Assembly (NCBI RefSeq): GCF_910592395.1
Contig: NC_088311.1
Location: 23,840,646-23,904,645 of the forward strand
Length of the DNA: 64,000 bases
DNA from: Lineus longissimus
Lineage: Eukaryota; Nemertea; Pilidiophora; Heteronemertea; Lineidae
Direction of reading: 5' to 3'
Under the pieces are notes generated by a model. It was not told the origin of the DNA, made no database searches, and saw only the letters and a program-made list of their open reading frames with translations. Shown in pieces: positions 41,201 to 46,019 of this stretch; within the stretch, counting starts at the first letter, position 1; each line of letters opens with the position of its first letter. A program made the position numbers and the translations under genes.

Positions 41201-44032
41201 GAGAAGAAACGTCCTCCCGTTTTGAATCTCTGTTCTATAGAAATCATGCACAGGACCCTTAGTAAACCTTCTTGGGATTGGGACCACCATACTGTAAATA
41301 AAGTGCAGAACACTGCCATAGTTTGATGATGGGTGACTCATTTTGCTTCTTCCCCTTCCTCTAATAATCAATCAATGCTAACTCTGGTGAGTATCGAGAT
41401 CATTTGTGTGGAGGATGTTTATTGTTGGTTTTACACGGCTGTCTAAAAACCTGACTATCAAATTCCCCTGGGCCCTGATCTTGGCTTTTGATAATGCTTG
41501 AGTCTGCTTGCCAACCTCAAAAGATGTTATTTTGGTGTGATTTATCTGTGCATGGTGTGCAGCTTAATGACAGAGGGCCCGAGGTTATGAGCAGACTGTG
41601 TTGATTTCTGTGCATCAGATCAGCCCACCTAAAGTCTCTCGGGTGACATCTGCTGTCTTTTTGTAGTGAAAGGTTTTGAGACAGACCGGTGAATGTAACA
41701 TGTTTATTAGTGTGAATTTCATCTCTTATATATGTGCATGTTCTTTAACAATGATGGAGATATCCTGAAATGTTAATGACTATCAGAGTAACATTGATTT
41801 TTTAGTACCAAAACAAGATTTGTTCAAAATGCATTATTTCTCATCAAGTTGAAAAACTGTTTTTTAACTGTTATTTATTTTCACTGCTTTTACAGAAGGG
41901 TCTAAAATTTAACAGTTGATTACAAACTATGATTGATTTTGATTAAGGGGGGGGGTCATGACTTAGTTATTTGATTGTTTTGCATGTGATTGTATTAATC
42001 GTAACGATTTTTGTTCCTCTAAAATTGAACCTCAAGAGAACAGGCAAGGCCCAACTTGGCTGGCTGCCACAAGTGAATTATGTACTTCTCATGGTAAATG
42101 TTGGCATTTATGTTGAAGAATCTAAGTGTTCGGAGGACTTTGTTTTTAAATCTTCTGACACATATCTCTTAGCGAGGCTCTTAGTGAAAGCGTTTTAGCT
42201 GTGTAATTTCTATGCAACAACTGAATGTATTATTTTTATTATTGCTAAACGAACTGTGATGTATGTGTGTACTGTTTCTCCTGCAAAGGAGGTTTTAATA
42301 AATAAATAAATAAAAATAAGGATCAAATCGTGTGCAAAAAAGTGCTTTATGATCATGATTATGGTTTTTTGAGATGGATCAGAGAATTATGATAGAAAAT
42401 GTCATTTGTGCTGTCATTGATTTCCTTAATCTTGCAGGGGGATCGCAGACTCATCTGATGCCGGAGGGATACAACAACCCCATGTACGCAAATATGTCTT
42501 CGTCAACACCAAGCATTCCGGGTGGAACGGGTAAGCGATCTGCCCCTTGAAGTTTTATATCTTCAGAGTCAAAGTTTCCCAATAATTCTTTTGCTACCGA
42601 GTCACTGTCTCTGACCTCGGGCAATCGATAAGCCACTCCTCATTGGCCAATTGCACTCTCAATGTCATCTGCTTGATATACTATGTAACATATGCATATC
42701 TTCTTTTCAAACAGATGAATAGTACATAACTATACAAAAGACTGCTTCATAGTGAGATATTAACCCCCTGAGCCCTGAAACATAGCCAAGGTTGCTTTGT
42801 ATGACTTGTAGGGCATCCGTGTTGCAAATTGAAGGATTGTGGGACATTTTTGAGCAACACTTGAAATTGTGAAAAGGTTGCACTGCTAAAGTTGAGCGAT
42901 TTAATGGTACTCAATAGAAAAGTGCAGTTGATCCCACACTTTAAATACACCATTCCTACAAAGCTACCTTCTCCTGAGAAAATCTTGTAACCCTTCTATT
43001 TTAGTAATAGTAATGTTGACTCTCCCTACAGGCCCTGATGCTGAAATACTAACCCTATTAGATGAACAACCTAAACGCCCTCTATGTATGTATCGTGTCT
43101 AAGTCGTTCCTTGGTATCACGGTTTGTCACCTGGCTATCCCAAGGTTTGCAGTTTCCAAATTTATTTTTGTGTGGTGTGTGGGATTTTTGTCTTCTTTCT
43201 GTTACTGGTGCGTGGTTTTAGATGCTAGGATGTACTTTTAGTATATCAAGGGCATCTCATATTGCTGGGCTTTTCCATACCAAAGCCTTTTCCATAGCAA
43301 GTGTCACTCAAGAATATACAAAGTTATCATGATGATTGTACCAGAGTAGTTAACTTTAGCCTCATGAGACTGCCGTTGGCTCGGACACTTGCCACTAAAA
43401 GTTGGCGATTTACAGTCACTCCCCAGATTCCTCTATTCCCTCTGACCTCCTCTACTTTGCCATGTCCTTTGCTTGAGGTGCTTTATTTCAAATTGGCTTT
43501 TACCAGGACCTGGTAATTTCATGAAACTCAGTTATACCGAAATCAGCCAAAAAAAAACACCAGTGAAAATTTAGCAGTTTGCACTAAAGTATCACTTCAC
43601 TTCTCATCCTTTCTGTATTCTGCATGGAATAAAGTTTTCAAGATGGATGCGTCGTGCTTATGACATATTTTGAATCTGGTATGGAAAGTTGAATTTGAAA
43701 GAAACCATATTTATTTGAAAGAAACGTTACCTACCTTTAAATAGAAAGAAACCTAATTCATTTGAAAGGAACATACTTTATTTGTGGCTTTTCCCTTCAT
43801 TTCAAAAACCTCCCCATATCAGTTATTTGTGAAAGAGGATTTCACAAGATCGTAACTTGTAACTTTTCTGATCTCATTCTTGCTGTTTGTAGGTGCGTGG
43901 CAGGCCAATCTTCAGCTTAGAGATGATGCTGAGAGCGAGACAGGTAGTACCCTGAATCTCATCCGCCAGAACAGTGAGAGGAGTCTGGTAAATGTCAAGA
44001 AAAAACCTGCAGACGTGGACTCATTTGCTTAA
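5382..44032 (+). CDS. ABCA1/4/7-type ABC lipid transporter, complete gene
   Basis: Full-length A-subfamily ABC transporter (TM1-ECD1-TMD1-NBD1-linker-TM7-ECD2-TMD2-NBD2-tail), a plasma-membrane or organelle lipid flippase/exporter. Joined exons: 5382-5447, 5723-5816, 8872-9013, 9633-9766, 10021-10148, 10382-10666, 10855-10941, 11360-11648, 11908-12047, 12318-12431, 12971-13141, 13788-13881, 14155-14272, one of three exon 14 copies, 16419-16641, 17033-17254, 19110-19314, 19576-19692, 19840-20017, 20353-20484, 20635-20774, 21002-21139, 21376-21617, 21873-22169, 22401-22485, 22757-22882, 23697-23857, 24020-24156, 24320-24424, 24731-24982, 25293-25476, 25747-25916, 26039-26216, 26894-27009, 35443-35593, 35945-36068, 36434-36563, 36825-36945, 37148-37323, 37510-37786, 38081-38184, 38270-38362, 38639-38882, 39336-39438, 40188-40310, 42438-42530, 43032-43085, 43893-44032. 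All are GT/AG and every phase agrees. The total is 7380 nt (2459 aa; human ABCA1 is 2261). Exon 8 could instead start at 11342, in frame. The N terminus favours the ABCA1/4/7 clade over ABCA2; the exact orthologue is not resolved. Confidence 0.95.
6526..6748. mobile_element. MITE family A copy 1 (ABCA intron 2)
   Basis: A 223-bp near-perfect foldback with ends TGTGACTCGCTCTACC and (reverse-complemented right end) TGTGACCCGCTCTACC. The arms remain complementary for about 100 bases through CGGACTTGTT and AGACCTTTTGTGAAAT. It shares its ends and several internal words with the element at 49405-49594, which marks a dispersed non-autonomous DNA transposon family. No clear target-site duplication was seen. 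Confidence 0.75.
7352..7482. mobile_element. palindromic MITE (ABCA intron 2)
   Basis: An inverted repeat of about 131 bp with outer ends GCACCTATTCCATA and TATGGAATAGGTGC. Inner arms contain ATACGCGAACAATAG and its imperfect complement CATTGTTCGCGTAT. Both sides carry CTCAG directly abutting the element, a probable 5-bp target-site duplication. There is no coding content. The rest of intron 2 (5817-8871) otherwise holds only simple sequence, including a C-run near 7730. Confidence 0.7.
9208..9550. mobile_element. TTAA-flanked MITE (ABCA intron 3)
   Basis: Terminal inverted repeats AGGGAACTGGAACCGCC (9212) and, reverse-complemented, AGGGAACTGAAACCGCC (ending 9546) are flanked on both sides by TTAA (9208-9211 and 9547-9550). 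A TTAA duplication is typical of piggyBac and Kolobok elements. The 335-bp interior has no ORF of note, so it is non-autonomous. Confidence 0.8.
10960..11098. mobile_element. pogo/Tigger-like MITE, 5'-truncated (ABCA intron 7)
   Basis: It contains the words CTTAATAGAGAGGTGTCC and GGGAGGTGCCACTG, followed by TA at 11099. These match the arms of the complete element at 50411-50588. The left boundary is uncertain and the left terminal repeat appears lost. Confidence 0.55.
13262..13520. repeat. two-copy AT-rich tandem duplication (ABCA intron 11)
   Basis: Two adjacent copies with a spacing of about 131 bases share AAAGTTCAAAATTCTGAAAA, a GATGATGTTTCTT block and a CAGAAAAAAAAAGTG block. The copies differ at scattered positions. 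Intronic and non-coding. Confidence 0.7.
13697..13762. mobile_element. half copy of palindromic MITE B (ABCA intron 11)
   Basis: The stretch containing GCATTTGCTAGTCTTTA and TTGCCCATTG matches the right half of the palindrome at 48510-48650, including the GGCCTTTxTGTACAA word. Only one arm is present, so this is a truncated copy. It lies just upstream of the exon 12 acceptor. Confidence 0.5.
14598..14774 (+). CDS. ABCA exon 14a (alternative copy 1)
   Basis: A 177-nt exon with acceptor ATTGTAG and donor GTGAGG, entering and leaving in phase 2. It encodes [20 protein letters not shown], then [20 protein letters not shown], then [18 protein letters not shown]. This is the end of ECD1 leading into the membrane, equivalent to the FAYLQD...QMPYPCY block of ABCA1. 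It is the most divergent of the three copies ([11 protein letters not shown] instead of GPRARxGIDTK). Confidence 0.9.
14959..14992 (+). repeat. perfect hairpin between exons 14a and 14b
   Basis: GCAACACTACAT and ATGTAGTGTTGC form a perfect 12-bp stem around a 10-nt loop in the 306-nt intron separating exon copies 14a and 14b. A transcript hairpin here could affect splice choice, or it could be one of the many ACATGTA-type palindromes of this genome. Confidence 0.7.
15081..15257 (+). CDS. ABCA exon 14b (alternative copy 2)
   Basis: A 177-nt exon with acceptor GCTTCTAG and donor GTGAGT, phase 2 in and out. It encodes [20 protein letters not shown], then [20 protein letters not shown], then [18 protein letters not shown]. 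Splicing to exon 15 completes AA+G as Lys, whereas copies a and c give Thr, so this version changes the charge at the mouth of TM2 (HDKFTK instead of YDTFTK). Confidence 0.9.
15324..15648. repeat. inverted repeat / TTAA MITE between exons 14b and 14c
   Basis: CGCAACTCAAAATT (15332-15345) is exactly complementary to AATTTTGAGTTGCG (15624-15637), with weaker pairing continuing outward to TTAA on each side (15320-15323 and 15649-15652). This may be an old TTAA-type MITE. In RNA it would loop out about 280 nt just ahead of exon 14c. Confidence 0.6.
15777..15953 (+). CDS. ABCA exon 14c (alternative copy 3)
   Basis: A 177-nt exon with acceptor GCTTGTAG and donor GTAAGT, phase 2 in and out. It encodes [20 protein letters not shown], then [20 protein letters not shown], then [18 protein letters not shown]. 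It is closest to the vertebrate ABCA1 sequence at its start (WDPGPRA). All three copies are intact and have good splice sites. Confidence 0.9.
16419..19692 (+). CDS. ABCA exons 15-18: first transmembrane domain
   Basis: Residues about 680-935. Exon 15 has TM2 ([15 protein letters not shown]), the coupling segment [16 protein letters not shown] and TM3. Exon 16 carries TM4-TM5 with [20 protein letters not shown], nearly identical to ABCA1. Exon 17 has [19 protein letters not shown] and a last helix ending WYIEAVFP. Exon 18 completes the conserved [11 protein letters not shown] element that leads to NBD1. Exon 15 uses the slightly unusual donor AAG|GTTGGT. Intron 16 hosts the 1.37-kb foldback element. 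Confidence 0.93.
17675..19040. mobile_element. 1.37-kb foldback DNA transposon (ABCA intron 16)
   Basis: The termini TGGCAAGCCGTTTGCTTC and its exact reverse complement are flanked by TA on both sides (17673-17674, 19041-19042). The inverted arms continue about 41 bp with one mismatch, then as degenerate T-rich TTTCAAGTCGA subrepeats. They match again further in (ATTATGACGTCATCA against TGATGACGTCATAAT). A 350-bp ORF in the centre (18122-18472) resembles no family I know. It is probably a non-autonomous TIR element with TA target preference; the superfamily is unresolved. Confidence 0.75.
19840..21617 (+). CDS. ABCA exons 19-23: nucleotide-binding domain 1
   Basis: Residues about 936-1212. 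Walker [10 protein letters not shown] (from residue 985, exon 19), Q-loop in [12 protein letters not shown] (exon 20), signature LSGGMKRKL (from 1084, split by intron 21), Walker [13 protein letters not shown] with D1108/E1109 (exon 22), and H-loop STHHMDEAD with H1140 (exon 23). All catalytic residues are present, so NBD1 should bind and hydrolyse ATP. Exon 23 ends in a Ser/Arg-rich regulatory linker start. Confidence 0.96.
21873..23857 (+). CDS. ABCA exons 24-27: regulatory linker and TM7 approach
   Basis: Residues about 1213-1435. Exon 24 contains the conserved [15 protein letters not shown] element and exon 25 begins [17 protein letters not shown]. Exon 26 is basic and Ser/Thr-rich, and exon 27 leads to the second half with [20 protein letters not shown], the counterpart of the LLWKRLLIARRSRKGF motif before TM7 in ABCA1. 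The exon 25 acceptor (TTGATTTGAAG) is weak. A possible additional cassette exon lies at 23326-23370. Confidence 0.9.
23326..23370 (+). CDS. candidate 45-nt cassette exon in ABCA linker
   Basis: An acceptor TTCCAATACTAG and donor GTACTC bracket 45 nt whose phase (1 in, 1 out) fits between exons 26 and 27. Inclusion would add 15 residues, [14 protein letters not shown] with a leading Ala and trailing Gly/Asp junction. The pyrimidine tract is short and the donor is imperfect, so this is a proposal from phase and splice words only. Confidence 0.35.
23697..36563 (+). CDS. ABCA exons 27-37: TM7, second ectodomain, second TMD
   Basis: Residues about 1382-1950. Exon 28 carries TM7 ([17 protein letters not shown]). 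Exons 29-32 form ECD2, with the conserved [13 protein letters not shown] block, [13 protein letters not shown] and [11 protein letters not shown], and potentially disulphide-forming Cys in [12 protein letters not shown]. Exons 33-37 hold TM8-TM12, including [35 protein letters not shown] and [13 protein letters not shown]. Exon 34 (26894-27009) and exon 35 (35443-35593) are separated by the BEL/Pao insertion. Without it the intron would be only about 244 bp. Confidence 0.93.
26320..26748. mobile_element. 429-bp MITE (ABCA intron 33)
   Basis: Terminal inverted repeats of about 35 bp: GGTTTCGCAGGCGCACGGAT at the left and GGTTTCGCAGGCGCCCGGAT as the reverse complement of the right end, both continuing to ACGTGAAC. 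The interior is CG-rich and non-coding. No certain target-site duplication was found. Confidence 0.75.
27093..27734 (-). repeat. BEL/Pao 3' LTR
   Basis: 642 bp, starting TGTTGCGG and ending ACCAACA in plus-strand reading. It is the downstream LTR of the minus-strand element. It contains TATATAA on the minus strand (27496-27502), so it could start antisense transcripts into upstream ABCA introns. Confidence 0.93.
27735..27747 (-). other. polypurine tract of BEL/Pao
   Basis: On the minus strand this reads AGGGGGGGCCGA directly against the 3' LTR, the expected plus-strand priming site. The segment 27748-28037 between it and the stop codon is an untranslated spacer with no ORF of note. Confidence 0.7.
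28038..34598 (-). CDS. BEL/Pao gag-pol polyprotein (2186 aa)
   Basis: One uninterrupted frame. Residues 200-265 are a coiled coil and 360-470 a Met/Pro/Gln-rich linker with a tandem duplication. A DUF1759-type gag core begins near 525. Zinc knuckles are C766-x2-C-x3-H-x4-C and C799-x2-C-x5-H-x4-C. The aspartic protease has DSG at 899-901. Reverse transcriptase has D1243 and the YADD box (D1324, D1325). RNase H has D1504, E1548, D1578. The integrase zinc finger is H1816, H1822, C1852, C1855, and its DDE residues are D1888, D1950, E2001. A DUF5641-like C-terminal domain follows. Every catalytic residue is present and I see no frameshift or stop. The start Met lies just after the primer site, in good position. 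Replicative proteins of a transposon resident in this genome; described only. Confidence 0.96.
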   Translation of the reverse strand: MEGQYLREIASKELPPSRPESRKSVQSEHSVHEAETGSTADRLRRPVRHTVASKMLDPDELAAEQLVQMARSRGGYAAQVTMRHRQFNEAFEQGLHTSLLQQPLSDLENAFEKFRDIHDNYVRLVAAVNPARAVECREHFQNMLGLIQSVRFKFDQRMRQEDLNDKLSPSDSVSQQGSSSSKTSRVSSYLAITSAKKAGLTEKSRLLKQHQSMKMKLQQEIEEAERQAKVSELALKEKARQLQFESERMTLEEELRAADAEEQTLVKHLDRDRPPDPVLSPVIQDQVRVPERQFMLNPLVPEFHQRQYSSTPQRPRASPDRRTAPDVKTVPASYEPDWLISFEPTAQRCDPATLVRAAAPTTMSQPSPDVARMPQPVPADMTYRTGSAASMSQQVAEMVYRPMPVMMSHPADDVQAAMPRQAVPGTMSQQMTEMVYQPSPVMMPDIMSHPADVQAAMPRPAVSVVMSQPAKVATHQNVTTTSGNVSAHPSYVIPAIDTSSSQVPVAAPLDIQRQLIDALRLPKTGLQKFDGEPMQYWAFMNSFDSLVHRACVTDGDKLNCLMEYCCGKAARVIRPCALMSPSAGYARARELLKERFGDEYTIAKAWVKKIVEGPPVKTNSGEALQEFTDDVRGCYETLKAMNKLAEVNSQDRMADISTRLPLYIQSRWRKEAHRSKLRTKSYPDFKAFVTFLEMVSGEENDPVFGKIQAKDRVEKKRTFPQKKTGVSLTVQATGKDNQATKAARSSPAKIKSVTSDAKPETKKMNCHICSQSHKVAACPKFKAMEPTRRLEVVKEKRLCFNCLDFSNHSYRQCHRSSDCHEKDCKLKHSQLLHAAMVKKEHAAVAKPATPPSQVKTDGAENFACDSLNKDSTRIALPIVSVYVRGKGQHEFIKTDALLDSGSNRTFCSKSLLSQLKLEGSRTALSLETLGQSAATDAIEVCLQVTPTSRKAKKRSVLDLPRVYAIDSFPNSITGPSQLDIGRWRHLTGVCDNSVDDKGVSLLIGQDVPQAILPLEVRRGRDDEPYAIRTSLGWTLNGPIGGQPADSTAVCSFIQAGLPEKMNHERVLEVQVEQFWRLDACQSLASGQPQMSQNDKKVVGVWDKSVSLVDGHYQLNIPFKKTPPELPDNRMMAEKRLQSLGRRLSRDPALHDKYRSGMQDLLDKGFAEPVPEDEMSQPGSVWYLPHHNVVNPSKPEKFRIVFDCAATYAGTSLNDQVYQGPDLMNKLLGVLMRFRECPVAVMGDIQEMFHMVKVKPEFRDALRFLFWKDGDPKKKPQVYRMTVHLFGGVWSPSCCSYALRRTAEDHKDEFHPDTIETVLQDFYADDCLKSVPGVDVAVKLVEELRTLLQLGGFRLTKWSSNSKEVLLSIPVEDRAKTIKDLDLTSDSLPIERALGVQWDTETDTFGLKIRYKEPVFTKRGLLRITSSMYDPLGLVCPFVLEAKMIFQTECRSDKGWDDEMSPASIKRWQRWLDGLPKLEEFQVPRCIHPTDFGDITEARLHHFSDGSADAYGAVSYLRLVNSDGAVHCTILMAKSRLAPMTPMTIPRLELSAAVLAVKMDNLIRREIRLPLQESTFWTDSTIVLQYVKNKTKRFQTFVANRVAVIHDGTRPSQWRYVGTKDNPADDASRGLNAEQMLSDTRWRQGPAFLWLSEDSWPEIPEGQPNLLERDPEVKKEAKSCAVVTVPDDFIVKLFNRYSSWPRLLKAVAYLLRFLKWLHKKRPKMNDRLSPEELKAAERAILRCLQKRHYSNEVNALRSNTRITKQSSIFELEPYLDENQLLKVTGRLKNASIPDPAKHPVIVPRDDHVTTLIVRDAHERLCRHSGREHVMANLRQNYWIPQARQLVKRVLRDCIVCKVLHGKLGQQKMADLPPERVTPSKYPFQCLGVDVFGPFYVKRGRSQEKRYGCMFTCLSMRAIHLEKLSSMDTDSFINALIRFCARRGVPKLIRSDNGTNFVGANRVLRESIAQWNESHRLKEYLLQNHIDWTFNTPTASNMGGVWERNIRTARKVMNSILLKQSLDDERLDTIFAEVENVVNSRPLTVVSNDPKDQLPLTPNDLLRPFGKGFPSPIGTFGKADMFGKRWRHVQFVVDQFWKRWTAEYLSALQVRSKWIAEQPNIRVNDLVLVLDQSLARSHWPLARVTDTFPGKDGLVRSVELKTAFTDKMVRPINKIVLLEATADDHNQD
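34606..34623 (-). other. BEL/Pao primer binding site
   Basis: Minus-strand TGGTCCTCACCAAGAATA lies 11 nt inside the 5' LTR. It begins TGG, complementary to the CCA end of a tRNA. The donor tRNA was not determined. Confidence 0.55.
34635..35276 (-). repeat. BEL/Pao 5' LTR
   Basis: 642 bp, matching 27093-27734 base for base as far as I could compare. It has a minus-strand TATA word (TATATAA, 35038-35044) in a position suitable to drive the gag-pol transcript. The 76-codon plus-strand ORF it contains occurs in both LTRs only because the LTRs are copies. Confidence 0.93.
36291..36350 (+). pseudogene. decayed duplicate of the 3' end of ABCA exon 36
   Basis: AGAATCAGTATTTGCCGACA and the following CTAGCTTTAGTGAGTTCAGG copy the end of exon 36 together with its donor and intron start (36029-36090: AGAATCAGTTATTTGCTGAC ... 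AGCTTTGGTAAGTTCAGGAT). One T is lost, shifting the frame, and the donor GT is GTGAGT after an A. It is a relic of a local duplication of about 260-bp offset. Confidence 0.65.
36825..38882 (+). CDS. ABCA exons 38-43: nucleotide-binding domain 2
   Basis: Residues about 1951-2289. Walker [10 protein letters not shown] (from 2020, exon 39), Q-loop YCPQFDAL with Q2067, signature YSGGNKRKL (S2120), Walker [12 protein letters not shown] (D2143/E2144, split by intron 40), and H-loop [12 protein letters not shown] (H2176). All catalytic residues are intact. Exon 43 supplies the post-NBD regulatory domain with [13 protein letters not shown] and [13 protein letters not shown]. Intron 39 (37324-37509) is 186 nt, a multiple of three, without a stop codon. 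Confidence 0.96.
37003..37125. mobile_element. degenerate pogo/Tigger-like MITE (ABCA intron 38)
   Basis: Words such as TTGGGACCAACATCAGTGTC and AAGTGTCCGCTATGGGAAGT match the 50411-50588 family at reduced identity. Both ends are decayed. Confidence 0.45.
38967..39118. mobile_element. pogo/Tigger-like MITE (ABCA intron 43)
   Basis: It begins CAGTTAAACCCTCTCTATTA and ends near TGCTAAGTGAGGTAACACC, with the internal TCAAATTCAATGGAAATGCC block shared with the family copy at 50411-50588. The right terminus is approximate. Confidence 0.5.
39336..44032 (+). CDS. ABCA exons 44-48: extended C-terminal tail
   Basis: Residues 2290-2459. Exon 44 begins with VFINFA, the counterpart of the VFVNFA motif required for ABCA1 folding and function. 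The tail then exceeds vertebrate ABCA1 by roughly 130 residues. Exon 45 is Arg/Ser/Pro-rich with [12 protein letters not shown]. Exon 46 contains YNNPMYANM, combining NPxY (2378-2381) and YxxM (2381-2384). Exon 47 (54 nt, phase 1-1) could be skipped without a frameshift. Exon 48 ends DVDSFA then TAA. Phases of all five exons agree, which supports the model. Confidence 0.8.
42200..42317 (+). repeat. probable non-LTR retroelement tail ending in (AATA)n
   Basis: The stretch CTCCTGCAAAGGAGGTTTT followed by AATAAATAAATAAATAAAA looks like the 3' end of a LINE-type retroposon with a short tandem tail. No reverse-transcriptase sequence is visible upstream, so it would be strongly 5'-truncated or only a microsatellite. 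The remainder of intron 45 (40311-42437) shows nothing else I can support. Confidence 0.35.
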
Positions 44033-44443
44033 GCTGAGAGACAAACAGAAGATCAATTTCTGCCTCAAATTTAAATGTGGCATTGGTGATCTTTGTGATA
44101 TGAACAGAGTCCATAGATGATATTCAAGTTTTTACAATGGTGCACTTCTCAGCTTACCCCACACAAGCCGTTGTCTCCAAATGTTTTCCCCAAGCAGAGA
44201 CTGACATGAATCATTGCAAATTAATCCATTGAAGGTTGTCAGCTTTAGAGATTATTGGTAGGTAATGCTTGGGTAATGTGAAATTGATTCAGAAGCAAGG
44301 GTGAGTGTGAGGAACGTCCACATGTGCACTGATCGTGCCTGAATTTGTCACTTTGGATTTTGTCTGATGTTGTGATAGAATGACACATTCCATTCAAACG
44401 GATCTCATGTTTACTCAGTGTTAATCTGTGAACTCTCAAAAAT

Positions 44444-44449
44444 AATAAA
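44444..44449 (+). terminator. ABCA polyadenylation signal
   Basis: AATAAA lies 412 nt after the ABCA stop codon, followed by T/G-rich sequence (TTGCTTTGTATGTTTTG), as expected for cleavage. It gives a 3' UTR of about 0.4 kb. Confidence 0.7.
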
Positions 44450-44628
44450 TTTTGCGTAAAAAGATTGCTTTGTATGTTTTGTACAGATGAAAATTTTAAA
44501 GATCATGTTTTCACCTTCATATTATGTTATCGATTTGAGTGTCTCTTTGTGTGGTCACAAATGCAATGAGTTTGGTTAGTTATATCGATATATATATATG
44601 TATTTGTAATACTCACTTCTATGAACAA

Positions 44629-45400
44629 TGACACAGCGAGGTTTACGCAATATTCTATTCCAGAAAACGCTTAGCGCAATATTTGTCATCGAAGAGCTGG
44701 TGAAATGTTGTTTTATACACGATGATAGGCTCGAGCTCAGTCGCACATGCAAATACACTTTCTTGCTGAGTTTAATTTACACTTTTGAAGTATGTTTTTG
44801 AATTCAATAAAAGGTACGTCTTGCAGTAATAAAATGAGGGAAAAGCATTGTTTGTGCTTATTGAAGTACATGTACACAGGGCAGTAGCTATGACACAGAG
44901 AGGTTTACGCAATATTCTATTCAAGAAAACGCTTACCGCAATATTTGTCATGGAAGAGCTGGTGAAATGTTTTACGATGATAGGCTTGAGCTCAGTCACA
45001 CATGCAAATACACTTTCTTGCTGAGTTTAATTTACACTTTTGAAGTATGTTTTTGAAATCGATAAAAGGTACGTCTTGCAGTATTAAAATGAGGGAAAAG
45101 CATTGTTTGTGCTTATTGAAGTACATGTACACAGGGCAGTAGCTATGACACAGAGAGGTTTACGCAATATTCTATTCAAGAAAACGCTTAGCGCAATATT
45201 TGTCATGGAAGAGCTGGTGAAATGTTTTACGATGATAGGCTTGAGCTCAGTCACACATGCAAATACACTTTCTTGCTGAGTTTGATTTGAACTTTTGAAG
45301 TATGTTTTTGAAATCGATAAAAGGTACATCTTGCAGTATTAAAATGAGGAAAAAGCATTGTTTGTGCCTATCGACGTACATGTACACAGGGCAGTAGCTA
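44629..45400. repeat. 255-bp tandem repeat, about three copies
   Basis: GCAGTAGCTATGACACAGAG-type starts recur at 44881 and 45136, with a truncated start at 45391: exactly 255-bp spacing. A first, more diverged copy starts near 44629 (spacing 262, with an 8-10 bp insertion). Units share TTTACGCAATATTCTATTC and AAGAGCTGGTGAAATG. It lies directly downstream of the ABCA 3' end. Three short minus-strand ORFs recur because the unit length is a multiple of three; they have no recognisable domain. Confidence 0.85.
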
Positions 45401-46019
45401 GAAATGGCAGATTCCCCCCCCAGAAGTGTTAGAAAAATGACAATGATTTAGTGGCCGAAAAATTTCAAAAAGTGTCAGTATGCACTCCCAAGACCAAGAA
45501 GCTAGCTGCTGGCCTGGTACACTTTGTAGTATTAAAAATTGGAAAACTTTGTGCCTCAGTTCACTTTGTGATAATTGAAACTGTTCATAGGCTTTTTTGA
45601 GTGGAAATTGATATGATAGGGTTCGGAATTCGGTGACGAGAATCCATTCATCTTTCTTTGTCTTTTGTGGTTCTTGATCGTTTCTCCAGACAATTGGTAG
45701 CACCCCTAATGGAATACAATGTAGGCTGTTATGCCATGTCTGTCTTTCAGCTGCCAGATTGGTCTAACTTGATTTAGTTTTGTTAAATTGCGGCACAATC
45801 ATCCCATATAATAATGATAAGTGAGGCATTGGCGCTCATTCATAAATTTGAGAACATTTTGAAAGCCTATGAACGCACCATTTTGTGATAAAACCTTTAA
45901 AATAACTGATGTATACTTGTAAATATATGCAATGAATAAATATTTTGTTTGAAGCAATCTATCTTTTAGCTCAGTTTATATTTACAAGTAAATGTTGATC
46001 TCCATGATATACCTCAGGA

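Noticed and set aside
41971-42198. 75-codon ORF upstream of the (AATA)n tract
   Set aside because: No reverse-transcriptase or other domain is visible; it may be retroelement 3' sequence but is not a supported gene.
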